This document shows, piece by piece, positions 7,875-16,247 of a DNA stretch of 50,003 bases; the first letter of the stretch is position 1, and every line of letters begins with the position of its first letter. Source of the DNA: Bacillus sp. J37 (GTDB taxonomy: Bacteria; Bacillota; Bacilli; Bacillales; Bacillaceae); the NCBI RefSeq assembly GCF_000518865.1, contig NZ_JAEK01000038.1, forward strand, positions 1 through 50,003, given 5' to 3'. The notes below the pieces were generated by a model, which saw only the letters and a program-made list of their open reading frames with translations, made no database searches and was not told the origin of the DNA. The translations under genes and the position numbers were made by a program.

Positions 7875-8723
7875 ATGGAAACAATAAAGGAACTGTTGGG
7901 AATAAAAGTCGTTCAAATCATACTAGTTGCTGTCATTTTAGTGATAAGTGTGACTTTGATTAATTTTATTGTTGGTAAGTTTTTCAAGAAAACGAACTTC
8001 ATTGAAGAACGAAAAGAAAAAACAATTGAAAGCTTGATTCGGTCATTAACCAAATATACCGCTACCATTAGTTTTATTTTGTATCTTCTTTCTCAATTTG
8101 TTGATAATTTCGGCTCCATCTTAGCCGGGGCCGGTGTAGCCGGAATCATCATCGGCTTCGGTGCTCAAAGCCTTATTAAAGATATTCTTGCAGGTATGTT
8201 TATTATCTATGAAAAACAGCTTCATCAAGGTGATTTTATTACAATAAATAATACGTTTCATGGAACTGTTGAGGAAATCGGCCTTAGGTCATTAAAGATT
8301 CGTGAATGGAGCGGAAAGCTTTTAACGATCAGTAATGGTGAGATAAAACAAATTCACAACTACAATATTGACCGGATGCGGGTCATTGAGCGTGTTGTTA
8401 TTAGCTATCGAGAGGATCCGGACACTGTTTGGCAAGTCCTTGAGGAAGCATGCAAAAAAATCAATATGGAATTTGAAGCTTGTTTAAAAAGAGATTCCGT
8501 TAATGAAATAATCGAGCTTTTTCAAGTGTTCGGCATTACATCCCTTAATGGTCAATTTCGCGGCTATGAATACACGATTATCGGTTTAGTTGATGATCAA
8601 TTTTATTGGAGTACAGCAAAAGGAGCACGGAGAATAATTGCTAAAGCTTTATTTGACGCTAACATTAATCTTGCAGAATCTCGTGTCCTTATTAACCAAA
8701 ATGAAAAAGAGCTTTCCAACTAA
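7875..8723 (+). CDS. yfkC: MscS family mechanosensitive channel
   Basis: The 282-residue protein has about three N-terminal membrane segments (residues 10-32, 58-75, 77-105). The pore-lining helix is rich in small residues (LAGAGVAGIIIGFGAQ), and the beta domain follows with GDFITINNTFHGTVEEIGLR, the MscS core. Such channels release solutes on hypo-osmotic shock. The gene follows yfkAB after 9 bp (the yfkAB stop is in TCTAAGGTGACAAA, which also holds its ribosome binding site), so it is in the same operon. Gating solute and threshold are not readable. Confidence 0.88.
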   Translation: METIKELLGIKVVQIILVAVILVISVTLINFIVGKFFKKTNFIEERKEKTIESLIRSLTKYTATISFILYLLSQFVDNFGSILAGAGVAGIIIGFGAQSLIKDILAGMFIIYEKQLHQGDFITINNTFHGTVEEIGLRSLKIREWSGKLLTISNGEIKQIHNYNIDRMRVIERVVISYREDPDTVWQVLEEACKKINMEFEACLKRDSVNEIIELFQVFGITSLNGQFRGYEYTIIGLVDDQFYWSTAKGARRIIAKALFDANINLAESRVLINQNEKELSN

Positions 8724-8743
8724 ATGAATTGGAAAGCTCTTTT
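8705..8743. terminator. Bidirectional terminator between yfkC and yfkD
   Basis: A 15-bp perfect stem (AAAAGAGCTTTCCAA against TTGGAAAGCTCTTTT) has T runs on both strands and serves the convergent genes on either side. Confidence 0.85.
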
Positions 8744-8747
8744 CTCT

Positions 8748-9542
8748 TTATCTTGGACGGTCAGATGTGACAAATCCAAATGAAGCATGATCTTGCAGAG
8801 GAATCCACGCACCGATTCCTTGTGAAGTGATATTTTTCACCACAATACTTCTCTTATTTCCCTTTAACACCAGATATACTTCACCATAGGTAACTTTCCC
8901 TTTTTCATTTACAGCCGGTGCATATGCATAGAGATAGCCCAGCTTTTTTGGAGGAACATTATAGACCTGGTCTTTCTTCGTTCCAGCTCCAATAATGGTC
9001 TCAAAAGCAAGTGGTAAGTTTGTTTTCTTCATTGCTTTAAGAAGCATCATTTTCTTGACATGTTCTGCTTCAGGAACTTTTGCTGTTAAACCGCCTTTAA
9101 CAGATTTTTGAGCTTCTTGACGATAACTCATTTGAATTTGCGATTTTCCACCGCGATTATCCTGATAATTAGTATTTATTTTTTGATACTCCCAATTTGT
9201 CGCCGTTTCGGATGATTCATAATTTAACGCCCATTCTCCCAAGTAAATTGTTGCCCGGTAGCCAAAAGCCAATGGTGCATCAGAGATCGTGGATTCGTTT
9301 AAAATACGAATTAAATCAGGGTTTTCAATCGGAACCTCGGCTGTGTCGATCAGCTGCTGTGTTAACTCACTTGGTTGTAAGTACGGTAAGTCTTGAGTCG
9401 GGTTTGGATACGTATTTTCTTTCGATATTTCCATGACAGAGCCGGGAATTTTCGGTTTTTGAGGTTTTCCTTCTGCTAAAACAACACTTGAAAAACTAAA
9501 TGATAAAAGCAAAACGAAAGAAACGAGCAATCTCTTTTTCAT
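8748..9542 (-). CDS. yfkD: YfkD family secreted protein
   Basis: This 264-residue protein has a clear signal peptide (MKKRLLVSFVLLLSFSF, cleavage near VLAEG). The mature part matches the Bacillus YfkD family, with an ELTQQLIDTAEVPIENPDL segment near the start. The family has no assigned function. The start at 9542 was chosen because GAAGGGAG lies 8 nt upstream; the longer frame adds 14 residues with no signal character. It is convergent with yfkC, and its position in the yfk block matches B. subtilis. Confidence 0.8.
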   Translation of the reverse strand: MKKRLLVSFVLLLSFSFSSVVLAEGKPQKPKIPGSVMEISKENTYPNPTQDLPYLQPSELTQQLIDTAEVPIENPDLIRILNESTISDAPLAFGYRATIYLGEWALNYESSETATNWEYQKINTNYQDNRGGKSQIQMSYRQEAQKSVKGGLTAKVPEAEHVKKMMLLKAMKKTNLPLAFETIIGAGTKKDQVYNVPPKKLGYLYAYAPAVNEKGKVTYGEVYLVLKGNKRSIVVKNITSQGIGAWIPLQDHASFGFVTSDRPR

Positions 9543-9647
9543 TTTCTTTACTCCCTTCAACATGCTTATCCATATTGTTTTCAAGTGTTCTACTGTTTAT
9601 CCAGAAAAATCCCTTCGTTTATTTGGAAGTTTTTTCAACAAATACGT

Positions 9648-10253
9648 TTATCTTTTCAACAACAAGTCGTAGCGTGCTGATACGGGTTTTGAGAACATTT
9701 GAATAATCGGGCCGATTAAAAATGTGATAATAATTGTTCCTATTCCAATCGGACCTTGAAAGATGAATGCTAATATTAACGCAACGACTTCACCTATTGT
9801 TTTAGCCACCATGAAATTAAGAGAAAATCTTTCATGTAAGGAGATCATTAATTGATCAATAGGATTAGCCGGGAACTTTGTTTGTAAATACATTGAGACC
9901 CCAAGAGCGATGAAAAAGATACCTAATAATAAAGAAACAACTTGTTTTAATATTCCATCAAGAAACATGTTTTTAAAAACAACGAGCATCCAAAAATCAA
10001 CGAAAAAGCCAATTAAAAGAATTGTAATGATAGCCAAAAATTTCGGTTTTCCTTTTGTTATGAAAGCATTTATAAACATCAAGATAACACCGATCACAAA
10101 TACCCAGCTTCCTACTGTTAGACCAATCACTTTCGAAAGCCCTACATTCAGCGCATCCCATGCTCCTGCTCCTAAATTTGCTTTTATTGTGAACGTCACA
10201 CCAAGTCCCATAAAAAACAAACCGATTAAATAAAAAAAGACTCTTATTTTCAT
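9648..10253 (-). CDS. YczE/YyaS/YitT family membrane protein
   Basis: The 201-residue integral membrane protein has about five hydrophobic segments. The opening region (LIGLFFMGLGVTFTIKANLG, then GAWDALNVGLSK) and the later NPIDQLMISLHERF segment are typical of YczE-like proteins. In B. subtilis YczE is linked to surfactin and plipastatin production, but the general activity is unknown. The ATG at 10253 is preceded on the minus strand by GGAAAGGAAC. It stands between yfkD and yfkE. Confidence 0.7.
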   Translation of the reverse strand: MKIRVFFYLIGLFFMGLGVTFTIKANLGAGAWDALNVGLSKVIGLTVGSWVFVIGVILMFINAFITKGKPKFLAIITILLIGFFVDFWMLVVFKNMFLDGILKQVVSLLLGIFFIALGVSMYLQTKFPANPIDQLMISLHERFSLNFMVAKTIGEVVALILAFIFQGPIGIGTIIITFLIGPIIQMFSKPVSARYDLLLKR

Positions 10254-10345
10254 GATTATGTTTGTTCCTTTCCCATGTAGATGTTAATTAAAATATGAGG
10301 ACAACCATAACTTTAAAACAATTTCAAAAATAAATAAACAGAAGA

Positions 10346-10374
10346 TTTACAAATTAGCACATATGCTGTAAAAT
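10346..10374 (+). promoter_or_regulatory. Orphan promoter on + strand
   Basis: TTTACA, 17 bp and TAAAAT form a good sigma-A promoter pointing away from the minus-strand gene behind it. No + strand gene follows before the terminator at 10468-10503, so it could drive a small RNA. Confidence 0.4.
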
Positions 10375-10380
10375 AAAATT

Positions 10381-10503
10381 ATACGAAAGGTATCTGAGTT
10401 TTTAATGATGCTTTTTGCAAGCGTTACCAATTTCTCTAGTTATCTGTTTCGTCCTACACAAATTATAAGACTCTGTGTAATCATACACAGAGTCTCTTTT
10501 TTT
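10381..10503 (+). ncRNA. Candidate small RNA between yczE-like gene and yfkE
   Basis: The interval begins ~7 nt after a TTTACA-N17-TAAAAT promoter and ends at a strong + strand terminator, which would give a transcript of ~120 nt. It contains an ATGATG at 10405-10410, but no ribosome binding site at a useful distance and a frame that runs through the terminator, so a peptide is unlikely. No known RNA family was recognised. The hairpin could instead serve yfkE on the other strand, though the T run is only on the + side. Confidence 0.3.
10468..10503 (+). terminator. Intrinsic terminator with T run on + strand
   Basis: An 11-bp perfect stem (AGACTCTGTGT against ACACAGAGTCT) with a 6-nt loop is followed by CTTTTTTT on the + strand. 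On the minus strand the following bases are TATAATTTG, a poor tract, so the hairpin is oriented for a + transcript. Confidence 0.7.
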
Positions 10504-10505
10504 GA

Positions 10506-11567
10506 TCAACCCGGTAGTAAATAAAAACCAATTCCAATGATAATATATGCCGCCAGTAAAGTTGCCCCTTCAAACCAGTTTGTATCACCGTCATTTGTGA
10601 CCGAGATGGTTAAAAAGACAGCTGTTGCCATTGATATTAACTCAGGTAATGTAAAAACGAGCGGCATTTTCTCTGTAAATAAAAGTGAAATTAATACAAG
10701 CAATGGAGCTACAAACATCGCGACCTGTAAAGTTGATCCGACTGCGATTTCTACGGCTATGTTCATTTTGTTTTTATAAGCCATAAGGACAGCTGATGCA
10801 TGCTCTGCAGCATTACCCACAATGGCAACAATAATAACTCCTATAAATAATTCAGACCAGCCAAATCTTTCTCCAACTGTCTCAAATGTATGTACTAAAT
10901 TTTCAGATACATATGCAACCGCTACTGTCGCAAGTAACAAAATCGCGATGGCTTTTCCTTTTTTCCACTCTGGCTCCTCATGTACTTCCACTTCATCTGT
11001 TTTTTGCTGATAAACGCCCCTGTGTGTAACTAATTTGAAGAACAATGCTGCCAAATAAAGAATGATTAGTATTATTGAGATTCCAACACTTAAAGAAATT
11101 GTACCTGCAGGATCCATTTCTGTTGTAAACACTTCCGGAATAACAAAAGCAACAATGACAGCAAATATTAATAAGCCTGAATTATGTCTTGCATCATAAA
11201 TATTAAATTCCTGGCGCTTATATTTAAGTCCCCCGATAAAAAAGCTCAAGCCTGCAACAAGAAGCAGGTTTCCCACGACTGAACCTGTTAACGATGCCAA
11301 CACAACGCCTACAAGTCCGGCCTTTAAGGCAAAAATGGATATAATGAGCTCAACTGCATTCCCAAAGGTTGCATTTAACAGCCCGCCTATTCTTGGCCCG
11401 GCTACAATCGCCAGGCTTTCCGTGGCTCTACCCATAAACCCTGCAAGAGCAATGATCGTTAAACAATACACCACAAACATAAGAACTGATGGCCAATGCA
11501 TCAAACTTCCAGCTATCGATAGAGGCAATCCAATTAATACAAAGATTGTGAAAATACGATTAACCAT
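10506..11567 (-). CDS. yfkE: Calcium/proton antiporter, CaCA family
   Basis: The protein exchanges cytoplasmic Ca2+ for protons across the membrane. It has about 11 membrane segments in two homologous halves. Each half contains the family signature, GNAVELIISIFALK and GNAAEHASAVLMAYKNKMN, with the conserved glutamates that bind the ion. The start at 11567 gives 353 residues and has GGAGAG 5 nt upstream; the longer frame begins with GTG and lacks a good site. The position matches B. subtilis yfkE (also called ChaA). Confidence 0.9.
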   Translation of the reverse strand: MVNRIFTIFVLIGLPLSIAGSLMHWPSVLMFVVYCLTIIALAGFMGRATESLAIVAGPRIGGLLNATFGNAVELIISIFALKAGLVGVVLASLTGSVVGNLLLVAGLSFFIGGLKYKRQEFNIYDARHNSGLLIFAVIVAFVIPEVFTTEMDPAGTISLSVGISIILIILYLAALFFKLVTHRGVYQQKTDEVEVHEEPEWKKGKAIAILLLATVAVAYVSENLVHTFETVGERFGWSELFIGVIIVAIVGNAAEHASAVLMAYKNKMNIAVEIAVGSTLQVAMFVAPLLVLISLLFTEKMPLVFTLPELISMATAVFLTISVTNDGDTNWFEGATLLAAYIIIGIGFYLLPG

Positions 11568-11687
11568 TCGAACTCTCCATTCCTGAACATAGTTTATGAA
11601 GTTATTCTTCACATTAGAGGAAAAAATATCCTTATATAAACTACTTGTTTTATGAATGGAGTTCCCTTTTACTAACCTATTAAAACT

Positions 11688-12071
11688 CTAGAGTAATTCA
11701 AACGTCTCTTCAATTTCGATGCTTCCAGCAACAGATTGTGCCATTGGGCAATTTTTATTTGCTAATACGATCGATTGATGAATTTTCTTTTCATTTAAAT
11801 TTTTCCCTTTGATTTTATAATGAATATGTATCTTATCAATTCGATTTGCTTTTTCTTCATTCCTTTCAACCTTTGTCGAGATCGCGATATCCTCTATATC
11901 AATTCTCTTTTTCTTTAAAATTTTCCTTAACACACCGCCACTGCATACAGCAATGGATGCAACCATTAATTGGTAAGGACGATAACCATACTGTTCGTCA
12001 CCTGCTACATGAAGCTCACCAAATTCAGTTGTTGTGGTAAAACCTTCTTCTTCTTTCATTTTAAAATTCAT
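11688..12071 (-). CDS. OsmC family protein
   Basis: This 127-residue protein has the OsmC/Ohr fold pattern with the two family cysteines, in VASIAVCSGGVL (C43) and NKNCPMA (C108). In OsmC and Ohr these two residues reduce organic peroxides; many paralogues have unknown substrates. It is divergent from the MFS gene yfkF. It is not assigned to the Ohr subgroup because only the cysteine positions can be read by eye. Confidence 0.8.
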   Translation of the reverse strand: MNFKMKEEEGFTTTTEFGELHVAGDEQYGYRPYQLMVASIAVCSGGVLRKILKKKRIDIEDIAISTKVERNEEKANRIDKIHIHYKIKGKNLNEKKIHQSIVLANKNCPMAQSVAGSIEIEETFELL

Positions 12072-12216
12072 TTTGATTCACCCTATCTTTTTTAAGTTAT
12101 TGTATCTGAAAACTGTATTTCATTAAAGGTGTTTGCTCTTGTTAAATTTCCTATTTCAGTATAAAGTATTACTGGCATTTGATGAATTTAGTTCATACGG
12201 AAATTGAGGGTTGCAT

Positions 12217-13401
12217 ATGAATACTCACCGATTAAGATTTTGGATTTTAGTTTCAGTCGTCGGAATATCTGGCTTTAGCCAAGGTATGCTGTTACCGTTG
12301 ATCGCGGTTATTTTTGAAAATACAGGGTTGTCATCAGACCTTAACGGCCTAAATGCTACTGCACTCTATATCGGCATTCTGTTGGTATCTCCTTTTATGG
12401 AATATCCATTAAAGCGATTTGGATATAAACCGATTATTATATTTGGCGGGCTAATTGTAGCCTTATCACTTGCCCTGTTTCCGTTGTGGCAAACATTTTG
12501 GTTTTGGTTTTTCCTGAGATTGTTTATCGGAATTGGTGACCATGCCCTACATTTTGCTTCACAAACATGGATCACTTCCTTTTCATCAGAAGAAAAGCGC
12601 GGGCGCAATATTTCTCTTTACGGCCTTTTCTTTGGGGTTGGTTTTGCAGTGGGACCTCTTCTCGCTCCATTGGTTACAATAAATGAAGCCCTCCCATTTA
12701 TTATTTCATCGGTCCTTTGCTTTGTTGGCTGGTTATTAGTATTTTTGTTGAAAAATGATTATCCTGAACAAACAATTGAAGTAAATTCGATGAAAGAAAC
12801 ATTAAAACGATTTAAACAGGCGTGGAAATATAGTTGGGTTGCTTTTTTACCCCCATTTGGCTACGGATTCCTAGAATCCTCTCTCAATGGAAGCTTTCCT
12901 GTATACGGATTGCGTATAGGCCTTGATGTACCAAACATATCTGTTCTCTTATTCACTTTTGCAATAGGGGCCATTATTTTTCAACTGCCACTCGGAATTC
13001 TTAGTGATAAATTAGGCAGGCGAACGGTATTGATGTCCATTCTTTTCATAGGCTTTTTAAGTTTTACGGCGGCCGGCTTTTTAGAGGAGTCACTGATAGC
13101 TCTAATGATCTGTTTGTTTATTTCCGGTATGGTTGTTGGATCAACATTTTCATTAGGGATCAGTTATATGACAGATCTTATGCCGAAAAACTTACTTCCT
13201 ACCGGGAATTTGTTATGCGGGATTGCATTTAGTGTTGGAAGCCTTGCCGGCCCTTATTTCGGCGGACTTTTTATTGAATACACAACGAATATTAGTTATT
13301 TTATGATTATTAGTACAATGCTTCTTTTCATAGCTGTCGCTGTAACATTTTCAAAAACAAACAGCATGACTGCTGCCTCTTCGCAAAATATATCCAGCTG
13401 A
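12217..13401 (+). CDS. yfkF: MFS transporter (YfkF-like)
   Basis: This 394-residue protein has twelve predicted membrane segments and the loop 2-3 MFS pattern. A second conserved loop, GILSDKLGRRTVLM, is at the start of the second half, as in drug/proton antiporters. The ATG at 12217 has GAGGG 6 nt upstream; the frame could be extended by two codons to a TTG. Its place between yfkE and yfkH fits B. subtilis yfkF. The substrate is unknown. Confidence 0.82.
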   Translation: MNTHRLRFWILVSVVGISGFSQGMLLPLIAVIFENTGLSSDLNGLNATALYIGILLVSPFMEYPLKRFGYKPIIIFGGLIVALSLALFPLWQTFWFWFFLRLFIGIGDHALHFASQTWITSFSSEEKRGRNISLYGLFFGVGFAVGPLLAPLVTINEALPFIISSVLCFVGWLLVFLLKNDYPEQTIEVNSMKETLKRFKQAWKYSWVAFLPPFGYGFLESSLNGSFPVYGLRIGLDVPNISVLLFTFAIGAIIFQLPLGILSDKLGRRTVLMSILFIGFLSFTAAGFLEESLIALMICLFISGMVVGSTFSLGISYMTDLMPKNLLPTGNLLCGIAFSVGSLAGPYFGGLFIEYTTNISYFMIISTMLLFIAVAVTFSKTNSMTAASSQNISS

Positions 13402-13427
13402 CATAGGTTTATCTATGTCGGCTTTTT
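13396..13427 (+). terminator. Intrinsic terminator of yfkF
   Basis: AGCTGACATAG and CTATGTCGGCT pair with a 6-nt loop and a run of five T. The yfkF stop codon lies in the 5' arm. Confidence 0.8.
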
Positions 13428-13470
13428 GTTGATACTTTGTAGTTTGTAACAAGTATAAAGCGAGTTAATT

Positions 13471-13588
13471 TCCGCTCCAGGATGCTCGCTTTCCGCGGGG
13501 CGTGCGGTGAGCCTCCTCGACGTGTAACGTCTGCGGGGTCTCACCTGTCACGCTGCTCCCGCAGGAGTCTTCCACCTTCCGCTCCAAT
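13471..13588. repeat. Repeat family B, copy 1
   Basis: This is a ~118-bp imperfect palindrome bounded by TCCGCTCCAGG and CCTTCCGCTCCA, with GCGGTGAGCCTCCTCG facing GCGGGGTCTCACC and GCTTTCCGCGGGGC facing GCTCCCGCAGGAGTC. It is much richer in G+C than its surroundings. Three more copies are at 23841, 24848 and 45399. No coding potential is seen. Confidence 0.85.
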
Positions 13589-13715
13589 TAACTTAAATTT
13601 TTCTGCCCAAATAACCTTTATAATAGAAAAAATGATTGAACTGTCTCAGCTGTCTGTTATATAATACAAATAAATAAAATAAACTGTATCATAACAACGA
13701 AAAGGAGATGGGATA

Positions 13716-13862
13716 ATGAACAGGCAGGAACGAAAGAATATGATTGAATTTATTGAGAGAATGAAGGATGTTGATAGGAACTCGTTTCTTTTTATGACAG
13801 ATGCTGATATCGAACATATTTATAGTGGTATTTATCAAGTTTTAATGGAGCATTCAGAGTAA
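13716..13862 (+). CDS. BH0509-like small protein
   Basis: This 48-residue protein begins MNRQERKNMIEFIERMKDV and continues with LFMTDADIEHIY, a pattern I associate with the short BH0509 family of bacilli. The ATG at 13716 has AAGGAGATGGGATA upstream (AAGGAG, spacing 8), and an intrinsic terminator follows at once, which supports a real gene. Function unknown. Confidence 0.7.
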   Translation: MNRQERKNMIEFIERMKDVDRNSFLFMTDADIEHIYSGIYQVLMEHSE

Positions 13863-13863
13863 T

Positions 13864-13903
13864 AAAAAGCTGACTGGGATACGAATACCAGTCAGCTTTT
13901 TGT
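13864..13903 (+). terminator. Intrinsic terminator after BH0509-like gene
   Basis: AAAAAGCTGACTGG and CCAGTCAGCTTTTT form a 14-bp stem. Because it has A on one side and T on the other, it could also end the convergent small gene. Confidence 0.85.
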
Positions 13904-14014
13904 TTAATGGTAGCCGTTTTGTCCGTTTGCACTACCACTTGTTTTATGTTTTGGCTTTTGTTTTGAGTTTTGTTTGTTATGGCTTCCGCCTTTTTTTGTA
14001 TGTTTTGTCATCAT
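13904..14014 (-). CDS. Small basic peptide, family not recognised
   Basis: This 36-residue frame begins MMTKHTKKGGSHNKQNSKQK and consists almost only of K, H, N, Q, S, T and G. The first ATG has AAGGTGGGG upstream with good spacing. The composition resembles minor small acid-soluble spore proteins, but no specific family was recognised. It is convergent with the BH0509-like gene and shares its terminator. Confidence 0.5.
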   Translation of the reverse strand: MMTKHTKKGGSHNKQNSKQKPKHKTSGSANGQNGYH

Positions 14015-14107
14015 AATCCCCACCTTTTAAATAGTAAAGACTTTTGTCTTCTTTATTACTATTCCCGCGATGAGTTTTGACTATGAACAAAATCAATTGG
14101 TAACAAA

Positions 14108-14938
14108 TTAACCGATTGTTTTTCTTTTATATAACATTGCATTTAGTTCTCCACCTAAAATAATGATCATTCCGGATAGGTAGAACCAAATCATCAGGAC
14201 AATAATTCCTCCGATGCTGCCGTATGTTGCACTGTAATTTGCAAAGTTACCTACATAATAGGAAAAAGCCAACGATACGACCATCCAACCAAGAGTTGCC
14301 GCAAATGCACCGGGTAGTCCATCTTTTATATGTAATCGTTTGTTAGGTGCAACAAAATAAAGAGCTGTAAACACGATGAATAGGATGATACCACTCACAA
14401 GCCATCTGAGAGTATTCCATATCGTTAAAAACTCTGCAGAAAATCCGAAATTAGAAAAAATAAATACACCAATTTCCTTCCCAAACACGGGTAATAAAAG
14501 TGCTACAATAATGACAAAAACCATGGCAATCGTCAGTAAAATCGCCATTCCCCTAGCAACAATAAACGAACGACTCTCATCTACATCATATGCTTTGTTA
14601 AAGGCACGAACAATCGCATTAATTCCGTTAGAAGCAGACCATAGTGTTGCAATAATACCAAAAGAGAGCAATCCGCCATTTCGATTATTCAAGATTTCAT
14701 CCAGCGTAGTATTGATCAGCTGCATGGATTGCCCGGGAGCAAATTCAACTATTGTGTTTAGGACCTCGGTTTGTGAAATGGGAAGATATCCTATTAGCGT
14801 AATTAAAAAAATTAGGAACGGAAATAGTGATAATAGGAAAAAGTACGATAATTGGGCAGATAATCCTGGCACTTCATCACTTAAGAATCTAGAAACTAAC
14901 TCCTTTATAAAAGATCCCTTTTTCAACAAAGAATTCAC
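14108..14938 (-). CDS. yfkH: YihY/BrkB family membrane protein
   Basis: The 276-residue protein has about six membrane segments and the family patterns VPGLSAQLSYFFLLSLFPF near the N-terminus and GGIIVLMIWFYLSGMIII near the end. The family was once thought to include RNase BN, which has been withdrawn; its role is uncertain. The frame opens with GTG at 14938, but GAGG lies better placed (8 nt) for a TTG at 14929, so either may be the start. It is the third gene of yfkJ-yfkI-yfkH, starting 7 bp after yfkI. Confidence 0.85.
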   Translation of the reverse strand: MNSLLKKGSFIKELVSRFLSDEVPGLSAQLSYFFLLSLFPFLIFLITLIGYLPISQTEVLNTIVEFAPGQSMQLINTTLDEILNNRNGGLLSFGIIATLWSASNGINAIVRAFNKAYDVDESRSFIVARGMAILLTIAMVFVIIVALLLPVFGKEIGVFIFSNFGFSAEFLTIWNTLRWLVSGIILFIVFTALYFVAPNKRLHIKDGLPGAFAATLGWMVVSLAFSYYVGNFANYSATYGSIGGIIVLMIWFYLSGMIIILGGELNAMLYKRKTIG

Positions 14939-14945
14939 CTCACGA

Positions 14946-15272
14946 TTAATCTCGTTTTGGAATGAACCGCTCCTTTGTTTCCTGAATTAGGCTCATCACT
15001 TGTGGAGTCGTTTCCTTTAACTCCTTCACCTTTTCATTAATAAATGTAATATCCTCTGATACCTCTTGAACTGTATCTTTGACAGAATCAATTGTTTCTC
15101 TTACTTCATTCGTCAGGACTGTTGGATCCTCTACATATCCTTTAATCTTTAATGATACATTCTTACTCGTTGTGATCACATCATCACGAGTTTTTTTGTC
15201 AAGCAATGAAACAACTGCTCCTACTATAGCTCCAACCAACATTCCTCTTACCAGTTTATTGCCGTTTGTCAT
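14946..15272 (-). CDS. yfkI: YtxH-like membrane-anchored protein
   Basis: This 108-residue protein has one glycine/alanine-rich hydrophobic segment (RGMLVGAIVGAVVSLLDKKT) followed by a charged helical tail with coiled-coil potential, as in YtxH-type small stress proteins. The start at 15272 has GGGGG 9 nt upstream. The stop of yfkJ lies 16 bp upstream (at 15289), so the genes are co-transcribed. Confidence 0.72.
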   Translation of the reverse strand: MTNGNKLVRGMLVGAIVGAVVSLLDKKTRDDVITTSKNVSLKIKGYVEDPTVLTNEVRETIDSVKDTVQEVSEDITFINEKVKELKETTPQVMSLIQETKERFIPKRD

Positions 15273-15288
15273 AAAACATGTCCCCCTA

Positions 15289-15759
15289 CTAAAGTTTATG
15301 TACGTGTTTGATCTCATTTAATAAGTTCACACAGCTTTTACTAACCATTTCATAAACCTCTTCAAAGTTCCCTGTGTAATAAGGATCAGGTACATCAGCT
15401 ACGGGAGAGTCTTCTAGGTAATCAAGGAGCCTTTGGATTGTACCGGATTTTTGATAACCGGCTAGACGTCTAATATTCCCTACATTTTCAGAATCCATGC
15501 CGATTAAATAATCATATTGAGTTAAATCCTCTGCTATTAATTGTCTTGCTTTTTGACCTTTATAAGATATGTTATAACGATCTAAAATGCGACGCGTCCC
15601 CTCATGAGGAGATTTTCCAACATGCCAATTTCCAGTACCGGCAGAGTCAATGGTCATTTTTTCCTCTAAGCCTTCTTTCCTTACCAAATCCCTCATTACC
15701 GCTTCTGCCATTGGTGAACGACAGATATTTCCTAAGCATATAAATAAAACTTTTATCAT
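15289..15759 (-). CDS. yfkJ: Low-molecular-weight protein tyrosine phosphatase
   Basis: The 156-residue enzyme has the phosphatase P-loop CLGNICRS (Cys8 nucleophile, Arg14) at its N-terminus and the general acid in VADVPDPYYTG. It removes phosphate from phosphotyrosine in the cytoplasm. YfkJ in B. subtilis is an active phosphatase of the stress response. It is the first gene of yfkJ-yfkI-yfkH. Upstream, a TATAAT (minus strand, near 15794-15799) can be seen, but no sigma-B pattern. Confidence 0.92.
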   Translation of the reverse strand: MIKVLFICLGNICRSPMAEAVMRDLVRKEGLEEKMTIDSAGTGNWHVGKSPHEGTRRILDRYNISYKGQKARQLIAEDLTQYDYLIGMDSENVGNIRRLAGYQKSGTIQRLLDYLEDSPVADVPDPYYTGNFEEVYEMVSKSCVNLLNEIKHVHKL

Positions 15760-15888
15760 GATATCCTCCCTGAGTTTATTTTCTTGACCATATTATAATA
15801 TGTTTCAAGGAGATCATGAAGTTTTTGAATGCTTAATATCTTTTCATGTTAAAATAGACAGTAATTAGCTTGAGAAAGGATGAAGGGC

Positions 15889-16113
15889 ATGAACCTTACT
15901 GAAAAGTCGGTTGAAAATGTTGAATACATGATTGAACAAATTAAAGAAAAACTTAGAGTTTTAAACTTAGGAGCCATCAAACCTTCTCACTTTGACGAAG
16001 AAATGTATGAAGAGCTAAAGGATATTTATGAACATGTTATGAAACGAAACTCATTTAGCCCAAATGAAATGCAGGCGATCGCTGAAGAGCTTGGCAACCT
16101 TAGAAAAGCGTAA
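15889..16113 (+). CDS. yfkK: DUF1128 (UPF0435) family protein YfkK
   Basis: This 74-residue protein is predicted helical and matches the UPF0435/DUF1128 family. The ATG at 15889 is chosen because GAAAGGA lies 8 nt upstream; the ATG at 15880 overlaps that site. The C-terminus (LGNLRKA) and the stop codon are read from the first bases of repeat A copy 3, so the ending probably changed when the repeat arrived. Function unknown. Confidence 0.8.
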   Translation: MNLTEKSVENVEYMIEQIKEKLRVLNLGAIKPSHFDEEMYEELKDIYEHVMKRNSFSPNEMQAIAEELGNLRKA

Positions 16114-16151
16114 GGCCATGGTCAGCCCAGGGCTAGGCGCTGGAGCTAGAC
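16104..16151 (+). repeat. Repeat family A, copy 3 (internally deleted)
   Basis: Only the two ends of the element remain: AAAAGCGTAAGGCC and GGGCTAGGCGCTGGAGC, joined by CATGGTCAGCCCA. It overlaps the last four codons of yfkK. Confidence 0.75.
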
Positions 16152-16247
16152 ACTTACACTAATTCTTACCTTGTTAGAAAAGGATCATAAAATGATTCTT
16201 CCCCCCTTCTTACTTACATATGAATGTAAATAAGGAGGGGGATTTTT

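Noticed and set aside
14376-14990. A 204-codon + strand frame across the yfkH region
   Set aside because: It is antisense to a well-conserved membrane protein gene and has no ribosome binding site or recognisable motif.
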